Shown: positions 1-8,442 of the stretch, one piece after another | How positions within the stretch are numbered: the first letter of the stretch is position 1 | Layout: the number at the start of each line of letters is the position of its first letter | Source: Paenibacillus pabuli | GTDB lineage: Bacteria > Bacillota > Bacilli > Paenibacillales > Paenibacillaceae | Direction of reading: 5' to 3' | NCBI RefSeq assembly: GCF_039831995.1 | Contig: NZ_JBDOIO010000003.1 | Coordinates: 124,001 to 188,000, forward strand | DNA length: 64,000 nt | Program-made: the position numbers and the translations under genes | Notes under the pieces: model-generated | Told to the model about the DNA's origin: nothing | The model's input: the letters and a program-made list of their open reading frames with translations, nothing else | Database searches by the model: none

Positions 1-1
1 C

Positions 2-934
2 GTTGAATTGAAACGCGATCCTAACGTACTGCTTTTCGGTGAAGACGTAGGTAATGTAGGTGGCGTTTTCCGTGTAACGGAAGGTCTCCAAAAAGAATTC
101 GGCGAAGAGCGTGTATTCGATACACCGCTTGCTGAATCCGCTATTGGCGGTCTGGCTGTAGGTCTTGGTGTACAAGGCTTCCGTCCAGTTGCCGAAATCC
201 AATTCGTTGGATTTATCTTTGAAGCACTCGACCAAATGGTCGTTCAAGCAGCTCGTATGCGTTACCGTTCCGGCGGCAAATACAATTCTCCAATCGTATT
301 CCGTACACCATTTGGTGGCGGTGTAAAAGCGGCAGAATTGCACACGGATGCCTTGGAAGGTCTGCTTGCGCAAACTCCAGGTATCAAAGTGGTTATTCCT
401 TCCAACCCTTACGATGCAAAAGGTCTGATGATCGCTTCGATTCGCGACAATGACCCTGTATTCTTCATGGAGCACTTGAACCTGTACCATGCTTTCCGTG
501 CAGAAGTACCAGAAGAAGATTACACTGTAGAACTGGGTAAAGCGAACGTAGTTCGTGAAGGTTCTGATGTAACTATCATTACTTACGGTATGATGGTGCA
601 CACTTCTGTGAAAGCAGCAGAAGAGCTCGAAAAACAAGGCATCAACGTTGAAGTTATCGACCTTCGTACGGTTAGCCCAATCGATATCGATACAATCGTT
701 GCTTCCATTAAGAAAACCAACCGTGCAATTGTTGTACAGGAAGCTCAAAAAAGCGCAGGTGTTGCAGCTGAAGTCATTGCCCAAATCAATGAAAAAGCTA
801 TTCTGCACCTGGAAGCTCCGGTTCTGCGTGTAGCTGGCCCGGACACTGTATATCCATTCGCACAAATCGAAGATACATGGCTGCCTAACCCGGCACGTAT
901 CGTTGCCGCGGTTAACAAAGTCGTAAATTTCTAA
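2..934 (+). CDS. pdhB: Pyruvate dehydrogenase E1 component, beta subunit (5' end cut by window edge)
   Basis: The E1 beta subunit pairs with E1 alpha for thiamine-diphosphate-dependent decarboxylation of pyruvate and reductive acetylation of the E2 lipoyl group in the cytosolic pyruvate dehydrogenase complex. The reading frame is already open at base 2. The visible residues start at a point equivalent to about residue 20 of Bacillus PdhB, so the start lies outside the window. The run LFGEDVG, then [10 protein letters not shown] and [12 protein letters not shown], is the characteristic pyrimidine-binding part of the E1 beta family, and the C-terminal transketolase domain follows. It lies 176 bases before pdhC and two genes before pdhD; pdhA is expected upstream. 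A TTG at 8 is internal and not a start. Confidence 0.96.
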   Translation, partial: VELKRDPNVLLFGEDVGNVGGVFRVTEGLQKEFGEERVFDTPLAESAIGGLAVGLGVQGFRPVAEIQFVGFIFEALDQMVVQAARMRYRSGGKYNSPIVFRTPFGGGVKAAELHTDALEGLLAQTPGIKVVIPSNPYDAKGLMIASIRDNDPVFFMEHLNLYHAFRAEVPEEDYTVELGKANVVREGSDVTIITYGMMVHTSVKAAEELEKQGINVEVIDLRTVSPIDIDTIVASIKKTNRAIVVQEAQKSAGVAAEVIAQINEKAILHLEAPVLRVAGPDTVYPFAQIEDTWLPNPARIVAAVNKVVNF

Positions 935-1020
935 TTTGATCATCTGACATGCCGCAAGGCGCAGTATGGTGATTCACATCGCAGCGCAGGCTGCACTGTA
1001 AACAGCCATTAGCCCCTTGA

Positions 1021-1049
1021 TTGACAGTTATTTGCATTAGCAGTAACAG
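1021..1049 (+). promoter_or_regulatory. Possible internal promoter between pdhB and pdhC
   Basis: A perfect TTGACA at 1021-1026 is followed after 17 bases by TAACAG, a poor -10. The 176-base gap is long for an operon, so internal initiation for pdhC-pdhD is plausible (inference). Internal promoters before the E2 gene are known in Bacillus pdh operons. The weak -10 keeps confidence low. Confidence 0.3.
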
Positions 1050-1110
1050 TTAGTTCTTGGAGCTAAGGGTTGTTTTCAGGATTGAGCACATAATCAAGGA
1101 GGTTTTTCAG

Positions 1111-2430
1111 TTGGCTAAATTTGAATACAAATTCCCTGAACTAGGCGAAGGCCTTCACGAAGGCGAAATCATCAAGATGCACATCAAAGTCGGGGACAAA
1201 GTAACTGACGACGATATCATCATGGAAGTACAAAACGACAAAGCGGTAGTAGAAGTACCTTGTCCGGTAAACGGAACAGTTACTGAAGTATTCGCTAAAG
1301 ACGGTCAAATCTGTCACGTTGGTGAAGTTGTTGCGGTTATCGATGCAGAAGGCGAACTGCCTGAGCAAGACGACGCGCCTGCTGGCGACCAAGGTGCACA
1401 AGAGAAAGATGCAGCTCAAGGCGGAGCTGACACAAGTGGTTCTTCTGCAGCAGCTTCCAGCTCGGATGCAGCTCAAGAAGGCGGCAACAACAGCGTTCCG
1501 GCAGTACCTGCCAAAGACGTTCTGGCAACACCAAGCGTACGCAAATTTGCTCGTGAGCAAGGTGTAGACATCGCTCAGGTTAACGGCACTGGCAACAACG
1601 GCAAAGTAACCAAAGAAGATGTTGAAGCTTTCAAAAACGGTGGCGGCCAATCCGCAGCAGCTTCCGCAGCTCCTGCTCAAGAAGACAAAAAATCCGCAGC
1701 ACCAGCAGCGGCAGCAGCTGACCAACGTCTTGAAGAAGAGCGCGTACCATTCAAAGGTATCCGTAAAGCAATTTCCAATGCAATGGTTAAATCGGCTTAC
1801 ACTGCACCTCACGTTACAATCATGGACGAAGTGGACGTAACTGAGCTGGTTGCTTTCCGTACTCGTATGAAACCAATCGCAGAGAAAAAAGGAACGAAAG
1901 TTACTTATCTGCCGTTCATCGTTAAAGCATTGGTTGCAGCTTCCCGTCAATTCCCTGCTCTGAATGCAATGATTGATGAAGAAGCTAACGAAATTGTTTA
2001 CAAAAAATACTACAACATCGGTATCGCTACTGATACAGACAACGGCTTGATCGTTCCTGTTATCAAAGATGCTGATCGTAAATCCATCTGGATGATCGCT
2101 GATTCCATCCGTGATCTGGCAGCTCGTGGCCGTGATGGCAAATTGAGCGCTAATGAAATGAAAGGAAGCACAATCTCCATCAGTAACATCGGTTCTGCTG
2201 GCGGTATGTTCTTCACTCCGATCATCAACTTCCCTGAAGTTGCGATCCTCGGAACTGGACGCATTAGCGAAAAAGCGGTTATCAAAGACGGCGAAGTTGT
2301 AGCAGCTCCTGTAATGGCGCTTTCCCTGAGCTTCGACCACCGTATCATCGATGGCGCAACAGCACAAAACTTTATGAACTACATTAAACAGCTGCTCGCT
2401 AACCCTGAGCTGCTTGTTATGGAGGTGTAA
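1111..2430 (+). CDS. pdhC: Pyruvate dehydrogenase E2, dihydrolipoamide acetyltransferase
   Basis: This is the E2 core, which takes the acetyl group from E1 onto its lipoyl arm and passes it to CoA. The start is TTG at 1111, nine bases after AAGGAGG (1096-1102), giving 439 residues beginning [14 protein letters not shown]; the in-frame extension back to 1057 has no ribosome site. There is a single lipoyl domain (about 1-77) with the lipoylated lysine at residue 44 (QNDKAVVE). A long Ala/Gln/Ser linker, a peripheral subunit-binding domain ([16 protein letters not shown]) and a second Ala-rich linker follow. The catalytic domain ends with FDHRIIDGA, carrying the active-site His and Asp. pdhD follows after 3 bases. 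Confidence 0.97.
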   Translation: MAKFEYKFPELGEGLHEGEIIKMHIKVGDKVTDDDIIMEVQNDKAVVEVPCPVNGTVTEVFAKDGQICHVGEVVAVIDAEGELPEQDDAPAGDQGAQEKDAAQGGADTSGSSAAASSSDAAQEGGNNSVPAVPAKDVLATPSVRKFAREQGVDIAQVNGTGNNGKVTKEDVEAFKNGGGQSAAASAAPAQEDKKSAAPAAAAADQRLEEERVPFKGIRKAISNAMVKSAYTAPHVTIMDEVDVTELVAFRTRMKPIAEKKGTKVTYLPFIVKALVAASRQFPALNAMIDEEANEIVYKKYYNIGIATDTDNGLIVPVIKDADRKSIWMIADSIRDLAARGRDGKLSANEMKGSTISISNIGSAGGMFFTPIINFPEVAILGTGRISEKAVIKDGEVVAAPVMALSLSFDHRIIDGATAQNFMNYIKQLLANPELLVMEV

Positions 2431-2433
2431 GAT

Positions 2434-3849
2434 ATGGTAGTAGGCGACGCTTCTCTCAATATCGACACATTAGTAATTGGTGCGGGTCCTGGCGGCTATG
2501 TAGCTGCCATCCGCGCTGCTCAACTGGGCCAAAGCGTATTGATTGTAGACAAATCCGAGCTTGGTGGCGTTTGTTTGAACCGTGGATGTATCCCATCCAA
2601 AGCCCTGATCTCTGCTGCACACCAATATGAAAATGCACTTCACGGTGAAGCATTCGGTATCTCTGCTGAAAACGTAAAAGTGGACTTCAGCAAAACTCAA
2701 GAATTCAAAAACGGCGTTGTTAAGAAAATGACTGGCGGCGTAGCTGGTTTGCTTAAAGGCAACAAAGTTGAAGTTTTCAACGGTGAGTGCATGTTCATCA
2801 ACGAAAACGAAGCGCGTGTATTCAACGATCACGAATCTCCGCGTTACAAATTCAAAAATGCAATCATTGCAACAGGTTCCCGTCCAATCGAACTGAAACC
2901 TTTCCCGTTTGGCGGACGCATTCTGTCTTCGACAGAAGCATTGAACCTGCCTGAAGTACCGAAAAGCCTGATCGTTATCGGTGGCGGTTATATCGGTGCT
3001 GAGCTTGGTCAAATGTACTCCAAATTCGGTGCTAAAGTAACCATCATCGAAGGTTTGGATACTGTACTGCCAGGATTCGATAAAGACATGACTAGCCTTG
3101 TGGCTAAAAACATGAAGAAAACAGGCATCGAAATTGTAACGGGTGCAAAAGCTGAAAGTGCTGAGCAAACGGATAAAGATGTAACTGTTAAATATTCCGT
3201 AAATGGTGAGTCCAAAGAAGTAACTGCAGATTACCTGCTTGTTACTGTAGGACGTCGTCCAAATACGGACGGTGAGCTTGGTTTGGACCTGATCGGTGTT
3301 GACGTTGACGAGCGTGGATTCGTTAAAGTTGACCACCAAGGCCGCACTAGCATTCCTCACATCTTCGCAATCGGTGATATCGTATCCGGTTTGGCACTTG
3401 CCCACAAAGCTTCTTATGAAGGTAAAGTGGCTGCTGAAGCGATCGCAGGACAACCGTCTGTCGTTGACTACAAATGTATGCCAGCAGTTGTGTTCACAGA
3501 TCCTGAATGCTCCAGCGTAGGTTACACAGAAAAAGAAGCTAAAGAAAAAGGCTACAAAGTAAAAGCAGGTAAGTTCCCTTATGCGGGTAACGGCCGTGCT
3601 GTATCTTTGAACCACGCTGAAGGCTTCGTGAAAATCGTAGCTGACGAAGAAAGCGGCCTTGTACTTGGTTGCCAAATCGTAGGTCTGGAAGCTTCCAACC
3701 TGATTGCTGAGCTTGGTCTTGCAATCGAAATGGGCGCTACTTTGGAAGATCTGGCTCTGACTATTCACGCTCACCCAACGTTGGGCGAAATCGTGATGGA
3801 AGCTGCGGAACTGGTTATGGGTCACCCGATCCACATCATTTCCCGCTAA
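2434..3849 (+). CDS. pdhD: Dihydrolipoamide dehydrogenase (E3)
   Basis: This flavoprotein reoxidises dihydrolipoamide with NAD+; it serves the pyruvate complex and can also serve other 2-oxoacid complexes. It has 471 residues. The sequence shows an FAD-binding GAGPGG near residue 16, the redox disulfide C47/C52 in [15 protein letters not shown], an NAD-binding [10 protein letters not shown] and the C-terminal active-site HAHPTLGE. The start ATG at 2434 is set by GGAGGTG at 2421-2427, which overlaps the last codons and stop of pdhC, so translation is probably coupled. A strong terminator follows at 3892. Confidence 0.98.
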   Translation: MVVGDASLNIDTLVIGAGPGGYVAAIRAAQLGQSVLIVDKSELGGVCLNRGCIPSKALISAAHQYENALHGEAFGISAENVKVDFSKTQEFKNGVVKKMTGGVAGLLKGNKVEVFNGECMFINENEARVFNDHESPRYKFKNAIIATGSRPIELKPFPFGGRILSSTEALNLPEVPKSLIVIGGGYIGAELGQMYSKFGAKVTIIEGLDTVLPGFDKDMTSLVAKNMKKTGIEIVTGAKAESAEQTDKDVTVKYSVNGESKEVTADYLLVTVGRRPNTDGELGLDLIGVDVDERGFVKVDHQGRTSIPHIFAIGDIVSGLALAHKASYEGKVAAEAIAGQPSVVDYKCMPAVVFTDPECSSVGYTEKEAKEKGYKVKAGKFPYAGNGRAVSLNHAEGFVKIVADEESGLVLGCQIVGLEASNLIAELGLAIEMGATLEDLALTIHAHPTLGEIVMEAAELVMGHPIHIISR

Positions 3850-3891
3850 TACCGTCTAGGCTTCGGGCTCGTCCGGCATTATACGTAAATC

Positions 3892-3933
3892 AAGGGACAG
3901 ATAACGTGTTATAGCGTTATCTGTCCTTTTTTT
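3892..3933 (+). terminator. Terminator of the pdh operon
   Basis: The arms GGACAGATAACG and CGTTATCTGTCC form a 12-bp perfect stem with an 8-base loop, followed by seven T. It closes the pdh operon before thyA. Confidence 0.93.
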
Positions 3934-4127
3934 ATGCATATATTGTTTCGCTTAAGGATCATGCAATCTAAAGGTCAATATGGTACACTATAACAACGAA
4001 GAAACAGGTTGAGGGCAGGCAGGTTATGCTGTTGTAAAGCTTGGAAAACACGCATGATGCTGCCACAACCAGTGTTGCTATTTTTATTTTAAGTGAACAT
4101 AAAGATATAGTAGTGGGGGAGTACAAC

Positions 4128-4922
4128 TTGAAAAACTATCTCGATTTATTACAGGATATCCTGGACAATGGCGTACACAAGGGAGATCGCACCGGAACGG
4201 GTACACAATCCGTGTTTGGCAGACAGCTTCGTTATAACTTATCTGAAGGCTTTCCGCTTGTTACGACGAAACGAATTCACCTTAAATCCGTCATTCATGA
4301 ACTGTTATGGTTCTTGAGCGGGGATACGAATATTGCCTATTTGAAAGAAAATGGCGTGAAAATCTGGGACGATTGGGCAGACGAGAATGGCGACCTGGGC
4401 CCGGTTTACGGTTCACAGTGGAGAACATGGGAAGCACCAAACGGAGAGAAAATCGATCAGATTGCAGCAGTTATTGATTCAATCAAAAACAACCCGGATT
4501 CACGCCGTCATCTGGTAAGTGCATGGAATGTGGCAGAGATTAACAATATGAAGCTTCCACCTTGCCATTTTGCGTTTCAGTTTTATGTGGCAGAGGGTAA
4601 ATTATCCTGTATGCTTACGATGCGCTCCGTGGATACGTTCCTTGGGCTGCCATTTAATATTGCGAGCTACGCATTGCTAACACATATGATTGCCCAGCAA
4701 TGTGACCTTGAAGTCGGTGATTTTATCTGGTCGGGTGGCGATGTGCACATCTATTCCAATCATGTGGAACAAGTGAAAACACAGCTTGAGCGTGAGCCTT
4801 TTGCGCTGCCTAAGTTGATCATTAAACGTAAACCGGATTCGATTTTTGATTATAAGTTTGAGGATTTTGAGTTTGAGAACTATCAGCATCATCCGGGTAT
4901 CAAAGCTCCAATTGCAGTATAA
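4128..4922 (+). CDS. thyA: Thymidylate synthase, ThyA type
   Basis: It methylates dUMP to dTMP using 5,10-methylene-tetrahydrofolate and releases dihydrofolate. The start is TTG at 4128, six bases after GGGGGAG, and gives [12 protein letters not shown] and 264 residues, exactly the length of E. coli ThyA. The longer frame from 4041 adds 29 unrelated residues and is rejected. The catalytic cysteine is C146 in [12 protein letters not shown], and R21 (GDRTGTGT) is in the phosphate-binding position. The next gene, dfrA, recycles the dihydrofolate it produces. Confidence 0.97.
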   Translation: MKNYLDLLQDILDNGVHKGDRTGTGTQSVFGRQLRYNLSEGFPLVTTKRIHLKSVIHELLWFLSGDTNIAYLKENGVKIWDDWADENGDLGPVYGSQWRTWEAPNGEKIDQIAAVIDSIKNNPDSRRHLVSAWNVAEINNMKLPPCHFAFQFYVAEGKLSCMLTMRSVDTFLGLPFNIASYALLTHMIAQQCDLEVGDFIWSGGDVHIYSNHVEQVKTQLEREPFALPKLIIKRKPDSIFDYKFEDFEFENYQHHPGIKAPIAV

Positions 4923-4949
4923 TCAGACTCGAAGAAGGAGTGTAGCATT

Positions 4950-5438
4950 TTGAGTATTGAACTTGTATGGGCAATGGGCGAAAATGGCGTTATTGGCTTG
5001 AACAATTCGATTCCATGGCGTCTGCCCAAAGATATGGCCTTCTTTAAACGTCGTACGTTAAACAAAACCATTATTATGGGTCGCAATACGTGGGAATCCT
5101 TTGGTGGTAAACCGCTCCCGCAGCGCCGGAATATTGTGGTCACCAGAGACCTGAACTACAAGGTAGAACAGGCAGAGGTTGTGCATTCCATTGAAGAAGG
5201 TTTGGAAGCAACCAAGGGTGAGGAGCTATGTGTGATCGGTGGCTCACAGGTATATCGTGAGTTCCTCCCGCTGGCGGATCGTTTGGTGGTTACCAAAATC
5301 CATGAGGAGTTCGAGGGAGATACGTTTTTCCCGGAAGTGGATTGGTCCGAATGGGAGCTTAAGGAACAGATTGAGGGCGAGCAGGATGAAAAAAATGTGT
5401 ACGATTATACGTTTGAGTTTTATGAACGTAAACGCTGA
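4950..5438 (+). CDS. dfrA: Dihydrofolate reductase
   Basis: It reduces dihydrofolate to tetrahydrofolate with NADPH and is the usual target of trimethoprim. The protein has 162 residues, the common chromosomal length. Family motifs are visible: GVIGLNNSIPWRLPKDMAFF, TIIMGRNTWESFG, LPQRRNIVVTR and IGGSQVYREFL. The start is TTG at 4950 after GAAGGAG. It lies 27 bases after thyA, forming the classic thyA-dfrA operon. Confidence 0.96.
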   Translation: MSIELVWAMGENGVIGLNNSIPWRLPKDMAFFKRRTLNKTIIMGRNTWESFGGKPLPQRRNIVVTRDLNYKVEQAEVVHSIEEGLEATKGEELCVIGGSQVYREFLPLADRLVVTKIHEEFEGDTFFPEVDWSEWELKEQIEGEQDEKNVYDYTFEFYERKR

Positions 5439-5515
5439 AGACTATCCGGGAAGACGATAGTTCAAAGAATTTATAGCTTTCCATGTGATGTGTGAAAAAA
5501 GACACGGTAAATACG

Positions 5516-5557
5516 AAAGGCGCTGATTTGCGAAATATTCGTGAACAGCGTCTTTTT
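5516..5557 (+). terminator. Terminator after thyA-dfrA
   Basis: An outer stem AAAGGCGCTG/CAGCGTCTTT (one G-T pair) encloses an inner imperfect TTGCGAA/TTCGTGAA pairing. It is followed by a T-rich tail. Confidence 0.8.
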
Positions 5558-6088
5558 ATTTATTTTGAAATGTAGCGTGTTCGTGCTATTTTTTGTGGTT
5601 TACACGAATATAACATTTGTAGCTATGAAAATTTAGGGTGCAGAAATAGGGTTTTCAGCATTACTAGTAAAAAAGTATAAAAGTTGTGGGCGTTTACCGT
5701 TGTAAAGCCCTAAATTCGAGTTAATATTCGGAAATAGAAGGTATTTGGGGCTGACTTGGTTGATTTTAATGACAAATTAGCTCACATTTATATGACGTTC
5801 TTTCTTTTGTTCGACATAATAACCGTTAGAATATGCTTTTGAGTATTATTTATAGCTCCAGAATAAGGGTATTGACCACAGGTAAACCTGACGATATGAT
5901 GAATAAAATACAAATAATTATGCGGATAATCCATTTAATATTCAGTTGTCGAAATGCTACTATAATTGAAATATCTTTGAGAAGTTTTTGTGATACAATA
6001 GACAAAAAACTCAGCATGAGTAATCCATTTCATATAGAACCATGCCAATGAAGGGATTAAGACGAGAACGGATGGGGGAAAACGTAAG
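5558..6088. other. AT-rich gene-free stretch before gltD
   Basis: No convincing gene is present; the longest plus frame (5833-6051) has no ribosome site. An imperfect hairpin GGGCGTTTAC/GTAAAGCCC lies at 5688-5710 without a T tract. An extended -10, TGATACAAT at 5991-5999, without a clear -35, is the best candidate for the gltD promoter, about 90 bases before the start. I see no riboswitch signature. Confidence 0.5.
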
Positions 6089-7576
6089 ATGTCTACACCT
6101 ACTGGATTTATGGAATACAAACGGCAGCTGCCTGCGGACAGGGAGCCGGCTGAGCGGATTAAGGATTGGGAAGAGTTTCATAAACATATGGCTGAAGAAG
6201 AGCTCAGAACACAAGGTGCACGATGCATGGATTGTGGTACCCCGTATTGCCATACAGGTATAGATATGATCGGCGGAACGTCGGGCTGTCCTGTGCATAA
6301 CCTGATTCCGGAATGGAATAATCTTGTATATCGCGGATTGTGGAGAGAAGCACTTGATCGTCTGCACAAAACGAATAATTTTCCTGAGTTTACCGGTCGC
6401 GTCTGTCCTGCTCCATGTGAAGGATCCTGTACAGTTGGCCTGATCGGTCAGCCGGTTACCATCAAAACGATTGAAGAAGCCATTATTGAAAAAGGGTTCG
6501 AAGAAGGCTGGGTGGTTCCCCAACCTCCGGAGAAACGCACGGGTAAACGCGTAGCGGTTGTTGGTTCTGGCCCTGCAGGTCTTGCGACGGCGGCTCAGTT
6601 GAATAAAGCAGGTCATACAGTAACTGTATATGAACGTTCAGATCGTGTCGGCGGCTTGCTGATGTACGGCATTCCTACGATGAAACTGGACAAAAAAGTG
6701 GTTCAGCGTCGTGTGGATTTGCTTGAAGCAGAAGGCGTTCAGTTCGTGACAAACACGGAGATTGGCAAGGACATCCCTGCTCAGCAATTGGTGGACGAGT
6801 ATGATGCTGTCGTCTTGTGCGGTGGTGCAACGAAGCCGCGGGAATTCAACATCGAAGGAAGCGACTTGAAGGGCGTGCATTACGCTATGGACTTCCTGAA
6901 TGGCAGCATCAAAAGTTACCTGGACTCCAACCTGGAAGACGGAAACTACATTTCTGCAAAAGATAAGGATGTTATCGTTATTGGTGGCGGGGATACCGGT
7001 TCGGACTGTGTAGCTACATCGCTCCGTCACGGTTGCCGTACCGTAACCCAGTTCGGTACACATACACAAGCACCTATGGAACGAGATCGCATTAACAACC
7101 CTTGGCCGCAATTCCCTAACGTTTACACATTAGATTATGCACAAGAGGAAGCCAAAGCATTATTCGGGCAAGATCCACGTGAATTCTCTATCATGACAAC
7201 CAAATTTGTTGGAGACGAAGAGGGTAATCTCAAAGAGCTTCATACCATTCAAATTGAGCGTATCGTCGATGAAACAGGCCGTAAAATCTACCAGCCGATC
7301 CCTGGAACAGAGCGCGTATTCCCTGCGCAAATGGCAATGATCGCGATCGGATTTGATGGACCGGAACAAACGCTGGTTGAACAGCTGGGTCTTGCTACTG
7401 ATCGTCGTACCAACGTTAAAGCTCGTTACGGCAAATACAATACCAATGTGGATAAAGTATTCGCTGCAGGTGACATGCGTCGTGGACAAAGTCTGGTTGT
7501 ATGGGCAATCAATGAAGGACGCGAGGCTGCTCGTGAAGTAGATAAATATTTGATGGGTGCCACCGTTCTTGCTTAA
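6089..7576 (+). CDS. gltD: Glutamate synthase small (beta) subunit, NADPH-dependent
   Basis: The beta subunit oxidises NADPH and passes electrons to the large GltB subunit, which makes glutamate from glutamine and 2-oxoglutarate. It has 495 residues. N-terminal cysteine groups for iron-sulfur binding (CMDCGTPYC and CPAPCEGSC) come first, then an FAD-binding [12 protein letters not shown] near residue 155, an NADPH-binding [11 protein letters not shown] near 295 and a C-terminal [15 protein letters not shown]. The start is ATG 6089 with GGGGG upstream. gltB is not in the window, so the pair is split here or the subunit serves another partner (inference). A terminator follows at once. Confidence 0.95.
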   Translation: MSTPTGFMEYKRQLPADREPAERIKDWEEFHKHMAEEELRTQGARCMDCGTPYCHTGIDMIGGTSGCPVHNLIPEWNNLVYRGLWREALDRLHKTNNFPEFTGRVCPAPCEGSCTVGLIGQPVTIKTIEEAIIEKGFEEGWVVPQPPEKRTGKRVAVVGSGPAGLATAAQLNKAGHTVTVYERSDRVGGLLMYGIPTMKLDKKVVQRRVDLLEAEGVQFVTNTEIGKDIPAQQLVDEYDAVVLCGGATKPREFNIEGSDLKGVHYAMDFLNGSIKSYLDSNLEDGNYISAKDKDVIVIGGGDTGSDCVATSLRHGCRTVTQFGTHTQAPMERDRINNPWPQFPNVYTLDYAQEEAKALFGQDPREFSIMTTKFVGDEEGNLKELHTIQIERIVDETGRKIYQPIPGTERVFPAQMAMIAIGFDGPEQTLVEQLGLATDRRTNVKARYGKYNTNVDKVFAAGDMRRGQSLVVWAINEGREAAREVDKYLMGATVLA

Positions 7577-7633
7577 CTTGAAATGAGCAATAATTTTATA
7601 TATTATATCGAACATAAAGATATGAAGCTTAAG

Positions 7634-7667
7634 AACAGCTCTCGCTATTAGCGGGAGTTGTTTTTTG
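7634..7667 (+). terminator. Terminator of gltD
   Basis: A 12-bp stem, AACAGCTCTCGC with GCGGGAGTTGTT (two G-T pairs), has a TATTA loop and ends in a T run. Confidence 0.88.
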
Positions 7668-7719
7668 TTTCGTAAATTCTAGACTTACCAATTAATTTTG
7701 GGGAGTGTGCGGTATAGCA

Positions 7720-7748
7720 TTGATTTTTATCCCGTAAAGATTTATTAT
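7720..7748 (+). promoter_or_regulatory. Sigma-A promoter of fur
   Basis: TTGATT at 7720-7725, a 17-base spacer and TATTAT at 7743-7748. The predicted start site is near 7755, inside the PerR box, about 70 bases before the fur start codon. Confidence 0.65.
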
Positions 7749-7752
7749 TAGA

Positions 7753-7767
7753 TTATAATAATTATAA
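7753..7767 (+). promoter_or_regulatory. PerR box at the fur transcription start
   Basis: TTATAATAATTATAA is a perfect 7-1-7 inverted repeat and matches the Bacillus PerR consensus TTATAATNATTATAA at every fixed base. It begins 5 bases after the predicted -10, where bound repressor would block initiation. In Bacillus subtilis fur is a member of the PerR regulon (established), so the site fits its neighbour. Confidence 0.85.
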
Positions 7768-7825
7768 ATAAGAGAACAAATGACATCGTTAAATAGAGAA
7801 TTTAAATCCGGAGGTGCGACCTGCT

Positions 7826-8317
7826 ATGGCAAGAAACCGGGAAAAGACCATTTCTGAACAAATATTTGACATTAAAAAGCAATTGGTAGACAAAGGATAT
7901 AAATTAACACAACAACGTGAAGTTACGGTACGTGTGTTGCTTGAGCATGAAAAGGATCATTTTAGTGCAGAAGAAGTGTTTCTGCTGGTGAAGGAGCAGT
8001 TTCCTGAGATTGGACTGGCAACCGTGTATCGGACACTGGAACTGCTAAGCGATCTCCAGGTTGTTGAGAAAATTAATTTTGGAGATGGCGCTGCACGCTT
8101 TGATCTGCGGAGTACAGATGGTTCCCATCATCATCACCATTTGATCTGCACGGAGTGCGGAACAGTAGAAGAAATTATGGAAGATGGCTTACTTCGTCTG
8201 GAACAGCAGATTGAGCGTCAATACGGATTTGCCGTGACGGATCATCGACTTGACTTTCAGGGTGTATGCAGGGAATGCAGGGAAAAGCAGGCCGTTAGTG
8301 AACAGGCTGCAGGCTAA
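7826..8317 (+). CDS. fur: Ferric uptake regulator Fur
   Basis: This is an iron-sensing repressor of iron uptake genes. It has 163 residues from ATG 7826; GGAGG at 7810-7814 supports this start, and the in-frame GTG at 7814 lies inside that site. The winged-helix part carries KLTQQREVTVRVLL and EIGLATVYRTLELL, very close to Bacillus Fur. It continues with INFGDGAARFDLR, the metal-binding HHHHH and two CxxC pairs (CTEC, CREC) for structural zinc. Close resemblance to Fur through the recognition helix argues against PerR or Zur. It is preceded by a PerR box, which links iron control to peroxide stress. Confidence 0.94.
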   Translation: MARNREKTISEQIFDIKKQLVDKGYKLTQQREVTVRVLLEHEKDHFSAEEVFLLVKEQFPEIGLATVYRTLELLSDLQVVEKINFGDGAARFDLRSTDGSHHHHHLICTECGTVEEIMEDGLLRLEQQIERQYGFAVTDHRLDFQGVCRECREKQAVSEQAAG

Positions 8318-8375
8318 TTGTTCCACGGAGGATGCTCCCGGAATCAAAATCTGATATAATAGGGTTCAGAAGCAA

Positions 8376-8405
8376 GGGGCTTCCGTGGGCGGAAGGCCCC
8401 TTTTT
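8376..8405 (+). terminator. Terminator of fur
   Basis: GGGGCTTCCG pairs with CGGAAGGCCCC (one bulged G) and is followed by TTTTT. It separates fur from topB, whose ribosome site begins 18 bases later. Confidence 0.85.
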
Positions 8406-8442
8406 GCCGTCATGCGGACGGTGAAGGAGGAGAGATGGACGG

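Noticed and set aside
1141..3834. Long open frames on the minus strand opposite pdhC (1141-2367) and pdhD (2470-3834)
   Set aside because: They mirror strongly biased plus-strand genes of certain identity, have Cys/Phe/Ser-rich unnatural composition and no ribosome site.
5833..6051. 72-residue frame upstream of gltD
   Set aside because: No ribosome site, low-complexity AT-rich composition and overlap with the likely gltD promoter.
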